DNA from: Motiliproteus sp965230185
GTDB taxonomy: Bacteria > Pseudomonadota > Gammaproteobacteria > Pseudomonadales > Balneatricaceae
Reading direction: 5' to 3'
Length of the DNA stretch: 64,000 bases
NCBI GenBank assembly: GCA_965230185.1
Contig: OZ245995.1
Location: forward strand, 5,022,001 to 5,086,000
Positions 44,607 through 53,567 of this stretch are shown here, in pieces; position 1 is the stretch's first letter, and each line of letters opens with the position of its first letter. Under the pieces are notes generated by a model, which had not been told where the DNA came from, did no database searches, and saw nothing but the letters and a program-made list of their open reading frames with translations. The position numbers and the translations under genes are program-made.

Positions 44607-45491
44607 TTACTCAGACCAGCTGTACAGATTCCTGACCACCTGCATCAGGCCGGTACGCCAGGCGCGCTGATGGATACCGAAATCGCGGCGTATTTTGTCA
44701 CAGTTGAGTTCGGTAAAAACTGCTCGCTGATGCCGCCCCAGCTCCGATTGATGAACCGAAATAAGCTGTTCCAGCTTCAGATCTTCATATTGCCGGGCCG
44801 CTGCGATAATGGCCTCTGAGAAGCCAAACCAGCTGACAGCTTCGGTAGCACAGTAATGATAAGTGCCCCAGTTATCCACACCACAGTCCAGCTGCTTGAT
44901 CAGCGCGACAACCACCCGCGAAAGATCCACCGCCGAGGTAGGAGAACCGGTCAGGCCATCGGCGACGCAAACCTGTTCGGAAGCACGGGCCTGTTCCAGC
45001 AACTGTCGAACGGCACTGCCCCCCCGGGCACTGAACAGCCAGCCTGTTCGCAGAATAATATGACGCTCCAGGGTTTCACGGACCACCTGCTCTCCTTCCA
45101 GCAGGCCCTGCCCATAATCGCCGATCGCTCCGGTTTCGTCGTCTTCCCGGTAGGCATCACTGCTTTCACCGCTGAACACCTCGGCACAGGAGAGCTGAAT
45201 CAGGGCAATACCCAGCTTCCGGCAGGCCTCGGCAAGAACAGCCGGACCCTTTGCATTCACCCCTAAGTCAGACAGCGTATTGTCAGCCGCAGGCCGGCGG
45301 CCGGCGGCATTTACAACATAGCGGGGCCGCTCGGCTTTCAGCAGCACAGCGACAGCATCCGGATCCCGGACATCCAGATCCGTCGAAGAAGGGGAAACAA
45401 CCTCAAAACCATCTTCCTGAGCGCGAGCGACAAGCTCATAGCCCAGCTGCCCCCGGGCACCGGTTACCAGCAATTTTGGCAGTTCAAACAA
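44607..45491 (-). CDS. RmlD-like NAD(P)-binding (extended SDR) protein, catalytic Lys missing
   Basis: 294 residues of the dTDP-4-dehydrorhamnose reductase family: TGARGQLGYEL nucleotide fold (about 10-20), DLDVRDPDAV, VNAAGRRPAAD, then SCAEVFSG where RmlD has STDYVFDG. The expected Y-x-x-x-K reads YGQGL (Tyr126, Leu130), so the catalytic lysine is replaced. No rhamnose genes are nearby. It may be a non-catalytic binding protein, comparable in principle to the MAT2B-type RmlD relatives, or have another activity. 33 nt after ssb, so probably on the ssb transcript. Confidence 0.75.
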   Translation of the reverse strand: MFELPKLLVTGARGQLGYELVARAQEDGFEVVSPSSTDLDVRDPDAVAVLLKAERPRYVVNAAGRRPAADNTLSDLGVNAKGPAVLAEACRKLGIALIQLSCAEVFSGESSDAYREDDETGAIGDYGQGLLEGEQVVRETLERHIILRTGWLFSARGGSAVRQLLEQARASEQVCVADGLTGSPTSAVDLSRVVVALIKQLDCGVDNWGTYHYCATEAVSWFGFSEAIIAAARQYEDLKLEQLISVHQSELGRHQRAVFTELNCDKIRRDFGIHQRAWRTGLMQVVRNLYSWSE

Positions 45492-45524
45492 CGAACATTG
45501 CTCCTTCAGTCTCTGTCAGCGGCT

Positions 45525-46103
45525 TCAGAATGGAATGTCGTCGTCGAAGTCATCAAATCCCGGGGTTGGCTGCTGTGGAGCCTGTTGCTGTGGAGCCTGT
45601 TGCTGTGGAGCCTGTTGCTGTGGAGCCTGTTGCTGTGGAGCCTGCTGCGGCTGAGGGCGACTCTGCGGCTGGTATGACTGCTGAGGCTGAGCCGGCTGCT
45701 GGGCAGGTTGCTGTGGCTGACCATAACCCTGGTTCTGCTGCTGATAACCACCGTCGTTACGGCTGTCCAGCATCTGCATCTGACCATTGATGTCGACAAC
45801 GATCTCGGTGGTATAACGGTCCTGGCCACTCTGATCCTGCCACTTACGAGTACGCAGGGAGCCTTCGACGTAGACCTTGGAGCCCTTACGCAAATACTGT
45901 CCGGCGATTTCAGCCAGCTTGCCGAAAAAAACCACACGGTGCCATTCGGTACGTTCCTGTGGCTGCCCGGTTTCACGGTCCTTCCAGCTGTCACTGGTTG
46001 CGATCGTGACGTTCGTTACCGCATTGCCGTTCGGCATATACCGGACCTCAGGATCCTGTCCCAGGTTACCGACAAGGATCACTTTATTTACACCACGTGC
46101 CAT
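45525..46103 (-). CDS. ssb: single-stranded DNA-binding protein
   Basis: 192 residues: N-terminal OB fold (about 1-112, ARGVNKVILVGNLGQDPEVRY), a Gln/Pro-rich linker and the acidic tip DDDIPF that recruits replication and repair partners. The linker contains five Gln-Ala-Pro-Gln-Gln-type pentapeptides encoded by a 15-bp tandem repeat. The start at 46103 fits the family and follows GGGGCAG; the upstream extension is not used. In many relatives ssb is divergent from uvrA; here a dehydrogenase gene intervenes. Confidence 0.97.
   Translation of the reverse strand: MARGVNKVILVGNLGQDPEVRYMPNGNAVTNVTIATSDSWKDRETGQPQERTEWHRVVFFGKLAEIAGQYLRKGSKVYVEGSLRTRKWQDQSGQDRYTTEIVVDINGQMQMLDSRNDGGYQQQNQGYGQPQQPAQQPAQPQQSYQPQSRPQPQQAPQQQAPQQQAPQQQAPQQQAPQQPTPGFDDFDDDIPF
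45571..45645. repeat. five tandem 15-bp repeats in the ssb linker
   Basis: Unit TGCTGTGGAGCCTGT (plus strand): four identical copies at 45571-45630 and a fifth at 45631-45645 that differs only in its last base. The unit is a whole number of codons, so copy-number change alters only linker length. Confidence 0.95.
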
Positions 46104-46492
46104 GGTCTGCCCCGTTTTCCTGAAGAGTTTGTTATTCGGCAAAATCAGCATCACTTCGATGATGATTATCGTTGCCGTTAAGAGAAGCGATAAGGAGGGA
46201 ACCTTAACAAAAATAACCGCCGGGGTCAGCAACTGACCGACCGCCTGCCGTTGTTAATTTAAGCCTTTCCGTCGATCAGAATATACTTATTTCAATCACC
46301 ATCCAGGCCGGCCGATTCCAGCCCGGATCAGGACCAGGACTGGCATCAGCCGCCCCCCGACAACTGGCCCTGTACAGCTCTCCAGGATGGCAGTAGAGTC
46401 GCCGATAAGACCCCACCTGACAGACACAGACGTTCGGAAGCACACAGCAACCGACAGCGCCGCCCGGACAGCGGCCAGACCGAGGGAAGATC
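46104..46492. other. divergent intergenic region between ssb and the second semialdehyde dehydrogenase
   Basis: About 390 bases without a credible gene. It must hold promoters for both directions. I could not place a strong sigma70 pair and found no CTG-N10-CAG LexA box. The sequence around 46431-46440 shares GTTCGGAA with the gcdH operator, but lacks the second arm. Confidence 0.45.
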
Positions 46493-47935
46493 ATGAATCA
46501 GCAACTATTTCGACAGCAGGCGTACATCAACGGACAGTGGACGGATGCGGGTAGCTCTGAGCGCCAGCAGGTATTCAACCCTGCCAACGGCGAACTGATC
46601 GGCTCAGTTCCCCTGCTGGGCGCCGAAGCAACCCGTCTGGCGATCGACAGCGCCGCAGAAGCGCAACAGGCCTGGGCCGCGATGACAGCCCAGCAACGCT
46701 CGACCATTCTGCAGAACTGGCACAGACTGATGCTGGAGAACAGTGAAGAGCTGGCTCAGCTGCTGACCCGCGAAGGTGGAAAACCGTTGGCCGAAGCGCG
46801 CGGCGAGATTCTCTATGCAGCCAGCTTTATCGAATGGTTCGCCGAAGAGGGTAAACGAGTATACGGCGATCTGATCCCCACCCATAAAGCGGATGCACGC
46901 CTGCTGGTGATCAAACAACCCATAGGTGTCGTGGCCTCGGTAACCCCCTGGAACTTCCCGTCAGCGATGATTACTCGAAAATGTGCCCCCGCCCTGGCCG
47001 CCGGTTGCTCCTTTATCGTCAAGCCGGCACCGGAAACCCCCTTTTCCGCGCTGGCGCTGGCAGTGCTGGCCGAAGAGGCCGGTGTACCACCCGGCATCTT
47101 CAACGTGGTTACCGGCGATGCCACCGCCATCGGTGGCGAGTTGACCGGCAACAGCAAGGTTCGCAAACTGAGCTTCACCGGCTCGACGCCGGTAGGCAAA
47201 CTGCTGATGCGCCAGTGCGCCGACACCGTGAAAAAGGTCTCGCTGGAACTGGGTGGCAACGCCCCCTTTATCGTGTTTGATGACGCCGATATCGACCGGG
47301 CGGTGGAAGGAGCCATAGCGGCCAAGTACCGCAATTCAGGACAGACCTGTGTCTGCGTCAACCGCTTCATTGTCCAGGACGGCATCTACGAAGAGTTCAC
47401 CGATCGCCTGTCTGCCGCGGTGGCCCGGCTGAAGGTTGGCGAAGGTACAGAGGAGGGCGTCAACCAGGGACCGCTGATCAACACAGCGGCTCTGGAAAAA
47501 GTGCGCAGTCACATCGAGGATGCGGTCGGTAAAGGCGCTGAAATAAGGGTCGGTGGCCAGCCTCATGAACTTGGCGGCACCTTCTTCCAGCCGACGGTAC
47601 TCAGCAACGTCAGCACCGACATGCGGCTGGCCAGTGAAGAAACCTTTGGCCCGGTGGCCCCGGTATTCCGTTTTAACGACGAAGCAGAGGCGGTAGCCCT
47701 GGCCAACGATACCGAGTACGGCCTGGCTGGTTACGTTTACACTCGCGACCTGGGACGCGCCTGGCGTACCGGTGAAGCATTGGAATACGGCATGGTCGGC
47801 ATCAATGAGGGAATCATCTCCACCACCGTGGCACCCTTTGGCGGAGTCAAGCAGTCAGGTATCGGCCGTGAGGGCTCCAGATACGGTATCGAGGAGTTTG
47901 TCGAAATTAAGTACCTGATGATGGGCGGAATCTGA
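46493..47935 (+). CDS. gabD: NAD(P)-dependent succinate-semialdehyde dehydrogenase
   Basis: Aldehyde dehydrogenase of 480 residues (E. coli GabD 482), an obvious paralogue of the gene at 2788. TPWNFP (about 151-156), Glu252 (LELGGNAPF) and Cys286 (SGQTCVC) are intact. The start has GAGGGA six bases ahead. It stands alone, with no aminotransferase beside it, and may act on succinate semialdehyde from GABA while the 2788 copy handles glutarate semialdehyde; that division is a guess. Inserted between ssb and uvrA. Confidence 0.85.
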   Translation: MNQQLFRQQAYINGQWTDAGSSERQQVFNPANGELIGSVPLLGAEATRLAIDSAAEAQQAWAAMTAQQRSTILQNWHRLMLENSEELAQLLTREGGKPLAEARGEILYAASFIEWFAEEGKRVYGDLIPTHKADARLLVIKQPIGVVASVTPWNFPSAMITRKCAPALAAGCSFIVKPAPETPFSALALAVLAEEAGVPPGIFNVVTGDATAIGGELTGNSKVRKLSFTGSTPVGKLLMRQCADTVKKVSLELGGNAPFIVFDDADIDRAVEGAIAAKYRNSGQTCVCVNRFIVQDGIYEEFTDRLSAAVARLKVGEGTEEGVNQGPLINTAALEKVRSHIEDAVGKGAEIRVGGQPHELGGTFFQPTVLSNVSTDMRLASEETFGPVAPVFRFNDEAEAVALANDTEYGLAGYVYTRDLGRAWRTGEALEYGMVGINEGIISTTVAPFGGVKQSGIGREGSRYGIEEFVEIKYLMMGGI

Positions 47936-47946
47936 GCCCACTTCCC

Positions 47947-47968
47947 CGGGGCCCGATACAGGGCCCCG
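47947..47968 (+). terminator. GC-rich stem-loop after gabD
   Basis: CGGGGCCC/GGGCCCCG, 8 bp with a 6-base loop, 11 nt after the stop; it lacks a T-run. Confidence 0.45.
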
Positions 47969-48035
47969 ACCCGCGGCAAAGGTCACTGAGCCTCCTGCCC
48001 GCTCAAGCTGCTATCACGGAATATCGCTCAATTTT

Positions 48036-48064
48036 TTTCCAATACCGCCTGCGGGATATATACT
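48036..48064 (+). promoter_or_regulatory. sigma70-type promoter for uvrA
   Basis: TTTCCA (48036-48041), 17 bases, TATACT (48059-48064). The transcript would start near 48071 with a leader of about 23 nt. No LexA box overlaps it. Confidence 0.5.
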
Positions 48065-48093
48065 GCTCTGCTTGCTGTAATTACGAGGCACAA

Positions 48094-50916
48094 ATGGAAA
48101 ACATCAGCGTACGCGGCGCCCGCACCCACAATCTGAAAGATGTTGATCTGGAAATTCCCCGGGATAAACTGATCGTAATCACCGGCCTGTCCGGTTCCGG
48201 AAAGTCGTCCCTGGCCTTCGATACCCTCTATGCCGAAGGTCAGCGCCGCTACGTTGAATCGCTCTCCACTTACGCACGCCAGTTTCTGTCGATGATGGAA
48301 AAGCCCGATGTCGATCATATTGAAGGCCTGTCGCCGGCGATATCCATCGAGCAGAAATCCACCTCCCATAATCCCCGCTCAACCGTCGGTACAATTACTG
48401 AAATTTACGACTATCTGCGGCTGCTGTTTGCCCGGGCCGGCGAACCCCGTTGTCCCGATCACGACCTGCCGCTGAAGGCCCAGACCATCAGTCAGATGGT
48501 CGACCAGATTCTGGCGCTGGAGGAAGGCAGTAAGGTAATGCTGCTGGCACCCGTCATCCAGGGCCGCAAAGGGGAACATCTGCACGTCCTCAACAACCTC
48601 AAAACCCAGGGCTTCGTGCGCGCCCGAATTAACGGCATCGTTGTCGATCTGGATTCCCCCCCGGAACTGGATAAGAACAAGAAGCACGATATCGAAGTGG
48701 TTGTGGATCGCTTTAAGATCCGCGCAGACCTGGAGATCCGGCTGGCGGAATCGCTGGAAACCTGTCTCGAACTGACCGACGGTATCGCCCTGCTCAGCTA
48801 TATGGAAGGAGACGGAGAGGATCTGATTTTTTCCGCCCGTTTTGCCTGCCCTCAGTGTGGTCACAGCATCCAGGAGCTGGAACCCCGGCTGTTCTCTTTC
48901 AACAACCCTCACGGCGCCTGCTCCAGCTGTGACGGCCTGGGTTCACAACTGTATTTCGATCCTAACAAGATTATCGTTGATCCCGGCCTGTCACTGGCTG
49001 AAGGAGCGATTCGCGGCTGGGATCGCCGCAGCGTCTACTATTTCCAGTTGCTGACCGCGGTCGGCGAACATTACGATTTTCGGACCGACACCCCTTTCCG
49101 GGAACTGAGCAAAAAGCAGCAGAACGCGGTACTGAACGGAACCGGCCGGGAAAAAGTCAGCTTCAAGTACCTCAGTGATCGTGGCGAAATAGCCATCAAG
49201 GAGCATCCATTCGAGGGTGTTATTCCCAACATGACCCGCCGCTTCCGGGAGACCGAGTCCCAGTCCGTGCGAGAAGATCTGGCCAAATTCCAGACTCAGC
49301 AGCCCTGCCCTTCCTGCCAGGGCTCCCGTCTTCGCCGCGACGCTCGCAGCGTATATATCGACCAGCGTAATATTTCCGACATTACCGGCATGCCTGTGGG
49401 CAGCTGCTGTGAGTATTTCGACAACCTCCACCTGACCGGAAAACAGGGCGAAATCGCCGAAAAAATCCTCAAAGAAATCCGTATCCGTCTGAGCTTCCTG
49501 GTGAATGTCGGCCTTGATTACCTGACCCTGGACCGCAACGCCGACACTCTGTCCGGCGGCGAGGCGCAACGCATCCGGCTGGCCAGCCAGATCGGCGCCG
49601 GCCTGGTCGGAGTCATGTATATCCTCGACGAACCCTCTATCGGCCTCCATCAGCGCGACAACGAAAGACTGCTGAAGACCCTCACCCACTTGCGCGACCT
49701 CGGCAACACCGTAATCGTGGTGGAGCATGACGAAGACGCCATCCGTCTGGCTGACCACGTCATCGACATCGGTCCGGGTGCCGGCGTTCACGGCGGTGAA
49801 GTTATCGCCCAGGGTACACCACAGGAGGTAATGGCCGCCGAAGCCTCTCTGACTGGCCAGTATCTGTCCGGCGTCAAGTGCATCGCAGTGCCGACCGACC
49901 GTACTGAGCACAGGGATAACCAGTGGCTGAAGCTGTTCAGCGCCAAGGGCAACAACCTGAATTCAGTCGATCTGGAGATCCCCATCGGCCTGATGACCTG
50001 CGTCACCGGCGTCTCCGGCTCCGGAAAGTCAACACTGATCAATAACACCCTCTATCCGCTGGCAGCCACGGCTCTGAACAAAGCCACCACCCTTGAGATC
50101 GCTCCCCATGATCGCATCGAAGGGCTGAATCATCTGGATAAGGTAGTGGATATCGATCAGAGCCCGATCGGACGCACCCCACGCTCCAACCCGGCCACTT
50201 ACACCGGTATTTTCACTCCGGTCAGGGAGCTGTTCGCTGCCACTCAGGAAGCCCGCTCCAGGGGCTATAAACCGGGCCGCTTCAGCTTTAACGTCAAAGG
50301 CGGACGCTGCGAAGCCTGTCAGGGCGATGGCGTGATCAAGGTGGAGATGCACTTTCTACCGGATATCTACGTGCCCTGCGACGTCTGCAAGGGCAAGCGC
50401 TACAACCGCGAAACCCTGGAAATCAGATATAAAGGCAAAAATATCCACCAGGTACTGGATATGACGGTGGAAGAAGCCCGGGAATTTTTCGACCCGGTTC
50501 CGATGCTGGCGCGCCGCCTGCAGACCCTGATCGATGTGGGCCTGTCCTATATTCACCTGGGTCAGGCAGCGACCACCCTGTCCGGTGGCGAAGCACAACG
50601 GGTCAAGCTGGCTAAAGAGCTGTCAAAACGGGATACCGGAAAGACCCTCTACATCCTGGACGAGCCCACCACCGGCCTGCACTTCTATGATATCCAGCAG
50701 CTGCTCAATGTACTTCATCGACTGCGCGACCATGGCAATACCATCGTGGTGATCGAACACAACCTGGACGTCATCAAGACGGCGGACTGGATTGTCGATC
50801 TGGGTCCGGAAGGTGGCGTTAAAGGCGGCCAGATTATTGCCACAGGAACACCGGAGCAGGTGGCCGATCAGCAGCACTCCCACACCGGCAGATTCCTGCT
50901 GCCACTGCTGGGATAG
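48094..50916 (+). CDS. uvrA: excinuclease ABC subunit A
   Basis: Damage-recognition ATPase of nucleotide excision repair. 940 residues, as in E. coli. Two ABC ATPase halves: Walker A GLSGSGKSS (about 31-39) and GVSGSGKST (about 640); signatures LSGGEAQRI and LSGGEAQRV. Zinc modules CPQCGHSIQE...CSSC (about 250-278) and CEACQGDGV...CDVC (about 735-765). The absence of a CTG-N10-CAG box upstream suggests no direct SOS control, unlike E. coli. A strong terminator follows. Confidence 0.98.
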   Translation: MENISVRGARTHNLKDVDLEIPRDKLIVITGLSGSGKSSLAFDTLYAEGQRRYVESLSTYARQFLSMMEKPDVDHIEGLSPAISIEQKSTSHNPRSTVGTITEIYDYLRLLFARAGEPRCPDHDLPLKAQTISQMVDQILALEEGSKVMLLAPVIQGRKGEHLHVLNNLKTQGFVRARINGIVVDLDSPPELDKNKKHDIEVVVDRFKIRADLEIRLAESLETCLELTDGIALLSYMEGDGEDLIFSARFACPQCGHSIQELEPRLFSFNNPHGACSSCDGLGSQLYFDPNKIIVDPGLSLAEGAIRGWDRRSVYYFQLLTAVGEHYDFRTDTPFRELSKKQQNAVLNGTGREKVSFKYLSDRGEIAIKEHPFEGVIPNMTRRFRETESQSVREDLAKFQTQQPCPSCQGSRLRRDARSVYIDQRNISDITGMPVGSCCEYFDNLHLTGKQGEIAEKILKEIRIRLSFLVNVGLDYLTLDRNADTLSGGEAQRIRLASQIGAGLVGVMYILDEPSIGLHQRDNERLLKTLTHLRDLGNTVIVVEHDEDAIRLADHVIDIGPGAGVHGGEVIAQGTPQEVMAAEASLTGQYLSGVKCIAVPTDRTEHRDNQWLKLFSAKGNNLNSVDLEIPIGLMTCVTGVSGSGKSTLINNTLYPLAATALNKATTLEIAPHDRIEGLNHLDKVVDIDQSPIGRTPRSNPATYTGIFTPVRELFAATQEARSRGYKPGRFSFNVKGGRCEACQGDGVIKVEMHFLPDIYVPCDVCKGKRYNRETLEIRYKGKNIHQVLDMTVEEAREFFDPVPMLARRLQTLIDVGLSYIHLGQAATTLSGGEAQRVKLAKELSKRDTGKTLYILDEPTTGLHFYDIQQLLNVLHRLRDHGNTIVVIEHNLDVIKTADWIVDLGPEGGVKGGQIIATGTPEQVADQQHSHTGRFLLPLLG

Positions 50917-51016
50917 CACGGGAAGAGCAGGCGATTCAGGAACGCTCTGCCGCAGCCGTTACGCACTTATTGTGCAGCAGCCCACCCTGAGGGCCTGCTC
51001 AGCAAACATCAGGCAC

Positions 51017-51044
51017 AAAAAACCCGGCAAATGCCGGGTTTTTT
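51017..51044. terminator. bidirectional terminator between uvrA and rplQ
   Basis: CCCGGC/GCCGGG with an AAAT loop, flanked by six A before and six T after. It ends uvrA on the plus strand and the alpha operon on the minus strand. Confidence 0.92.
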
Positions 51045-51061
51045 AATACAACAGCCGTGAC

Positions 51062-51448
51062 TTAGTCTTCTGCTACTTCTTCAGCAACAACAGGACGGTC
51101 AACCAGCTCAACGTAAGCCATAGGGGCGTTATCGCCGGCGCGGAAACCACACTTGAGGATACGGATGTAACCTCCGGGGCGGTTCGCGTAGCGAGGACCC
51201 AGCTCATTGAACAGCTTACCCACTGCAACTTTGCTGCGAGTGCGGGAGAAAGCCAGACGGCGGTTAGCTACAGAGTCCTGCTTGGCCAGTGTGATCAGTG
51301 GCTCAGCAACACGACGCAGCTCTTTAGCTTTTGGTAAGGTCGTCTTGATCACTTCATGCTCGAACAGGGACACAGCCATGTTCTTGAACATCGCCTGGCG
51401 ATGTGAGCTTGTACGATTCAGATGACGACCACTCTTACGATGGCGCAT
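51062..51448 (-). CDS. rplQ: 50S ribosomal protein L17
   Basis: 128 residues, starting MRHRKSGRHLNRTSSHRQAM; last gene of the alpha operon. A short Glu/Val-rich C-terminal tail follows the conserved core. Follows rpoA by 43 nt. Confidence 0.98.
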   Translation of the reverse strand: MRHRKSGRHLNRTSSHRQAMFKNMAVSLFEHEVIKTTLPKAKELRRVAEPLITLAKQDSVANRRLAFSRTRSKVAVGKLFNELGPRYANRPGGYIRILKCGFRAGDNAPMAYVELVDRPVVAEEVAED

Positions 51449-51491
51449 GTTTAATTCCCTACAAAACTAAACGTTGTTCTTACCAAGACGC

Positions 51492-52493
51492 TCAGGAAGC
51501 GACCTTGTCGTCGCTGCGAAGACTTGCAGGCGGCCAGTTTTCCAGGCGCATGCCGAGCGACAGACCCTTAGAAGCAAGTACGTCTTTGATTTCAGTCAGA
51601 GACTTCTTACCCAGGTTAGGCGTCTTAAGCAGTTCAACTTCGGTGCGCTGAATCAGATCACCGATGTAGTAAAGGTTTTCAGCCTTGAGACAGTTTGCTG
51701 AACGAACCGTCAGCTCCAGATCATCGACCGGACGCAGCAGAATCGGATCAATTTCAGGCTCCGGTTCAGCTTCGACAGCCGCATCTGCACTCTCAAGGTC
51801 AACAAAGGCAACCAGTTGCTGCTGCAGAATGGTTGCAGCACGGCGGATAGCCTCTTCAGGGTCGATGGAACCGTTGGTTTCCAGGTCGATGACCAGCTTA
51901 TCGAGGTCAGTACGCTGTTCAACACGCGCACTTTCTACCACATAGGAAACACGACGAACCGGGCTGTAAGTTGCATCAAGCAACAGACGACCGATAGGAC
52001 GGCTCTCTTCTTCGCCGGTGTCACGGGCATCTGCCGGGACATAGCCACGACCACGAGTCACTTTCAACTGCATGCTGAGCTCAGCATTGTCGTTGAGGTG
52101 AGCGATCACGTGATCAGGGTTGGCGATTTCAACATCCTGATTCAACTGGATATCACCGGCAGTTACAACACCGGGACCCTTTTTGGTCAGTGTCAGAAGC
52201 GCTTCTTCACCGTTGTGTACAGTTACAGATACGCCCTTGAGGTTCAGCAGGATCTCAATGACATCCTCCTGTACACCTTCAATGGAGCTGTACTCGTGGA
52301 GCACACCTTCGATTTCCACTTCTGATACCGCACAACCGGGCATCGACGACAGAAGGATCCGTCGCAGAGCGTTGCCCAGAGTGTGGCCAAAGCCACGCTC
52401 GAGCGGCTCAAGAGAAACCTGAGCACGAGTCGCGCTCTTCTCCTGAACGTCGATCCGACTGGGGCTTAGAAATTCGTTGACTGAAGCCTGCAT
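51492..52493 (-). CDS. rpoA: RNA polymerase alpha subunit
   Basis: 333 residues. N-terminal assembly domain (about 1-235) with LEPLERGFGHTLGNALRRILLS, an acidic linker, and the C-terminal domain (about 250-325) with LELTVRSANCLKAENL and TPNLGKKSLTEIK, which contacts UP elements and activators. The start MQASVNEFL is chosen over an in-frame ATG three codons upstream. Within the alpha operon between rpsD and rplQ. Confidence 0.98.
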   Translation of the reverse strand: MQASVNEFLSPSRIDVQEKSATRAQVSLEPLERGFGHTLGNALRRILLSSMPGCAVSEVEIEGVLHEYSSIEGVQEDVIEILLNLKGVSVTVHNGEEALLTLTKKGPGVVTAGDIQLNQDVEIANPDHVIAHLNDNAELSMQLKVTRGRGYVPADARDTGEEESRPIGRLLLDATYSPVRRVSYVVESARVEQRTDLDKLVIDLETNGSIDPEEAIRRAATILQQQLVAFVDLESADAAVEAEPEPEIDPILLRPVDDLELTVRSANCLKAENLYYIGDLIQRTEVELLKTPNLGKKSLTEIKDVLASKGLSLGMRLENWPPASLRSDDKVAS

Positions 52494-52517
52494 TCTATCC
52501 ACCTGGCAATTTAAGTC

Positions 52518-53138
52518 TTACTTGGAGTAAAGCTCAACGATCAGCTGTTCGTTGATCTCGGCAGGCAGTTCGGCTCTTTCAGGAGCGGACTTGTAAGTAC
52601 CCTCCATCTTGCCGCTGTCTACTTCAACCCACTCTACCGCGCCGCGCTGAGAAGCCAGCTCCAGTGCGTTTTTGATACGCAGCTGGGTCTTGGCTTTTTC
52701 GCGTACGGAAACAACGTCGCCAGCCTGTACCTGGTAAGAAGGAATGTTTACAGTCTTACCATTTACCAGAATCGCCTTGTGAGAAACGATCTGACGGGCT
52801 TCTGCGCGGGTGGAACCGAATCCCATGCGGTAAACCACATTATCCAGACGTCCTTCCAGCAGCTGAAGCAGGTTTTCACCGGTAGCGCCCTTCAGACGGG
52901 CGGCTTCTTTGTAGTAGCTGCGGAACTGACGCTCCAGTACGCCGTAGATACGACGAACTTTCTGCTTTTCACGAAGCTGCAGACCGTAGTCAGACAGACG
53001 ACCGCGACGGGCACCATGTGCGCCTGGAGGCGTTTCAGCCTTGCACTTGGAGTCCAGTGCGCGGACGCCGCTCTTCAGGAACAGATCAGTTCCTTCACGG
53101 CGGGACAGCTTACACTTAGGTCCTATATAACGAGCCAT
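52518..53138 (-). CDS. rpsD: 30S ribosomal protein S4
   Basis: 206 residues, as in E. coli. Starts ARYIGPKCKLSRREGTDLFL; S4 RNA-binding domain (about 95-155) with RLDNVVYRMGFGSTRAEARQ. Assembly initiator of the 30S body and, in E. coli, translational repressor of the alpha operon through a pseudoknot in the rpsM leader. A leader of about 100 nt before rpsM here leaves room for the same control. It has no CXXC zinc motif near the N-terminus (the zinc-free form). Confidence 0.98.
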   Translation of the reverse strand: MARYIGPKCKLSRREGTDLFLKSGVRALDSKCKAETPPGAHGARRGRLSDYGLQLREKQKVRRIYGVLERQFRSYYKEAARLKGATGENLLQLLEGRLDNVVYRMGFGSTRAEARQIVSHKAILVNGKTVNIPSYQVQAGDVVSVREKAKTQLRIKNALELASQRGAVEWVEVDSGKMEGTYKSAPERAELPAEINEQLIVELYSK

Positions 53139-53153
53139 TTTACCGTCTCCTGA

Positions 53154-53543
53154 TTAAACGCGACGCTTCTTGGGCGGACGACATCCGTTGTGCGGGATAG
53201 GCGTCACGTCCGTGATGTTAGTGATCTTGTATCCTGCATTGCTCAATGCACGAACGGCAGATTCACGACCGGGCCCAGGGCCCTTCACGAAAACGTCCAG
53301 ATTTTTAAGGCCATATTCCTGAGCAGCAACACCGGCGCGCTCGGCAGCGACCTGGGCTGCGAACGGGGTGCTCTTACGGGAACCACGGAAGCCGGAGCCA
53401 CCAGCAGTTGCCCAGCTCAGGGTATTACCCTGACGGTCAGTAATGGTCACGATGGTGTTATTAAAAGAAGCGTGGATGTGGGCAAACCCGTCAACCACCT
53501 GCTTTTTAACTTTTTTACGTGTGCGAGTACCTGGCTTAGCCAT
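53154..53543 (-). CDS. rpsK: 30S ribosomal protein S11
   Basis: 129 residues, as in E. coli. Conserved HIHASFNNTIVTITDRQGN and the C-terminal DVTPIPHNGCRPPKKRRV. Part of the platform of the small subunit; between rpsM and rpsD. Confidence 0.98.
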   Translation of the reverse strand: MAKPGTRTRKKVKKQVVDGFAHIHASFNNTIVTITDRQGNTLSWATAGGSGFRGSRKSTPFAAQVAAERAGVAAQEYGLKNLDVFVKGPGPGRESAVRALSNAGYKITNITDVTPIPHNGCRPPKKRRV

Positions 53544-53567
53544 ATTGGAAAATTCCTGTCTCTAACA

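Noticed and set aside
46431..46440. GTTCGGAA shared with the gcdH operator, 54 bp ahead of the second semialdehyde dehydrogenase
   Set aside because: Eight bases only, without the inverted partner CGAAC; likely chance.
48046..48066. CTGCGGGATATATACTG as a LexA box before uvrA
   Set aside because: The two triplets are CTG and CTG in the same orientation with 11 bases between; the SOS box needs CTG-N10-CAG.
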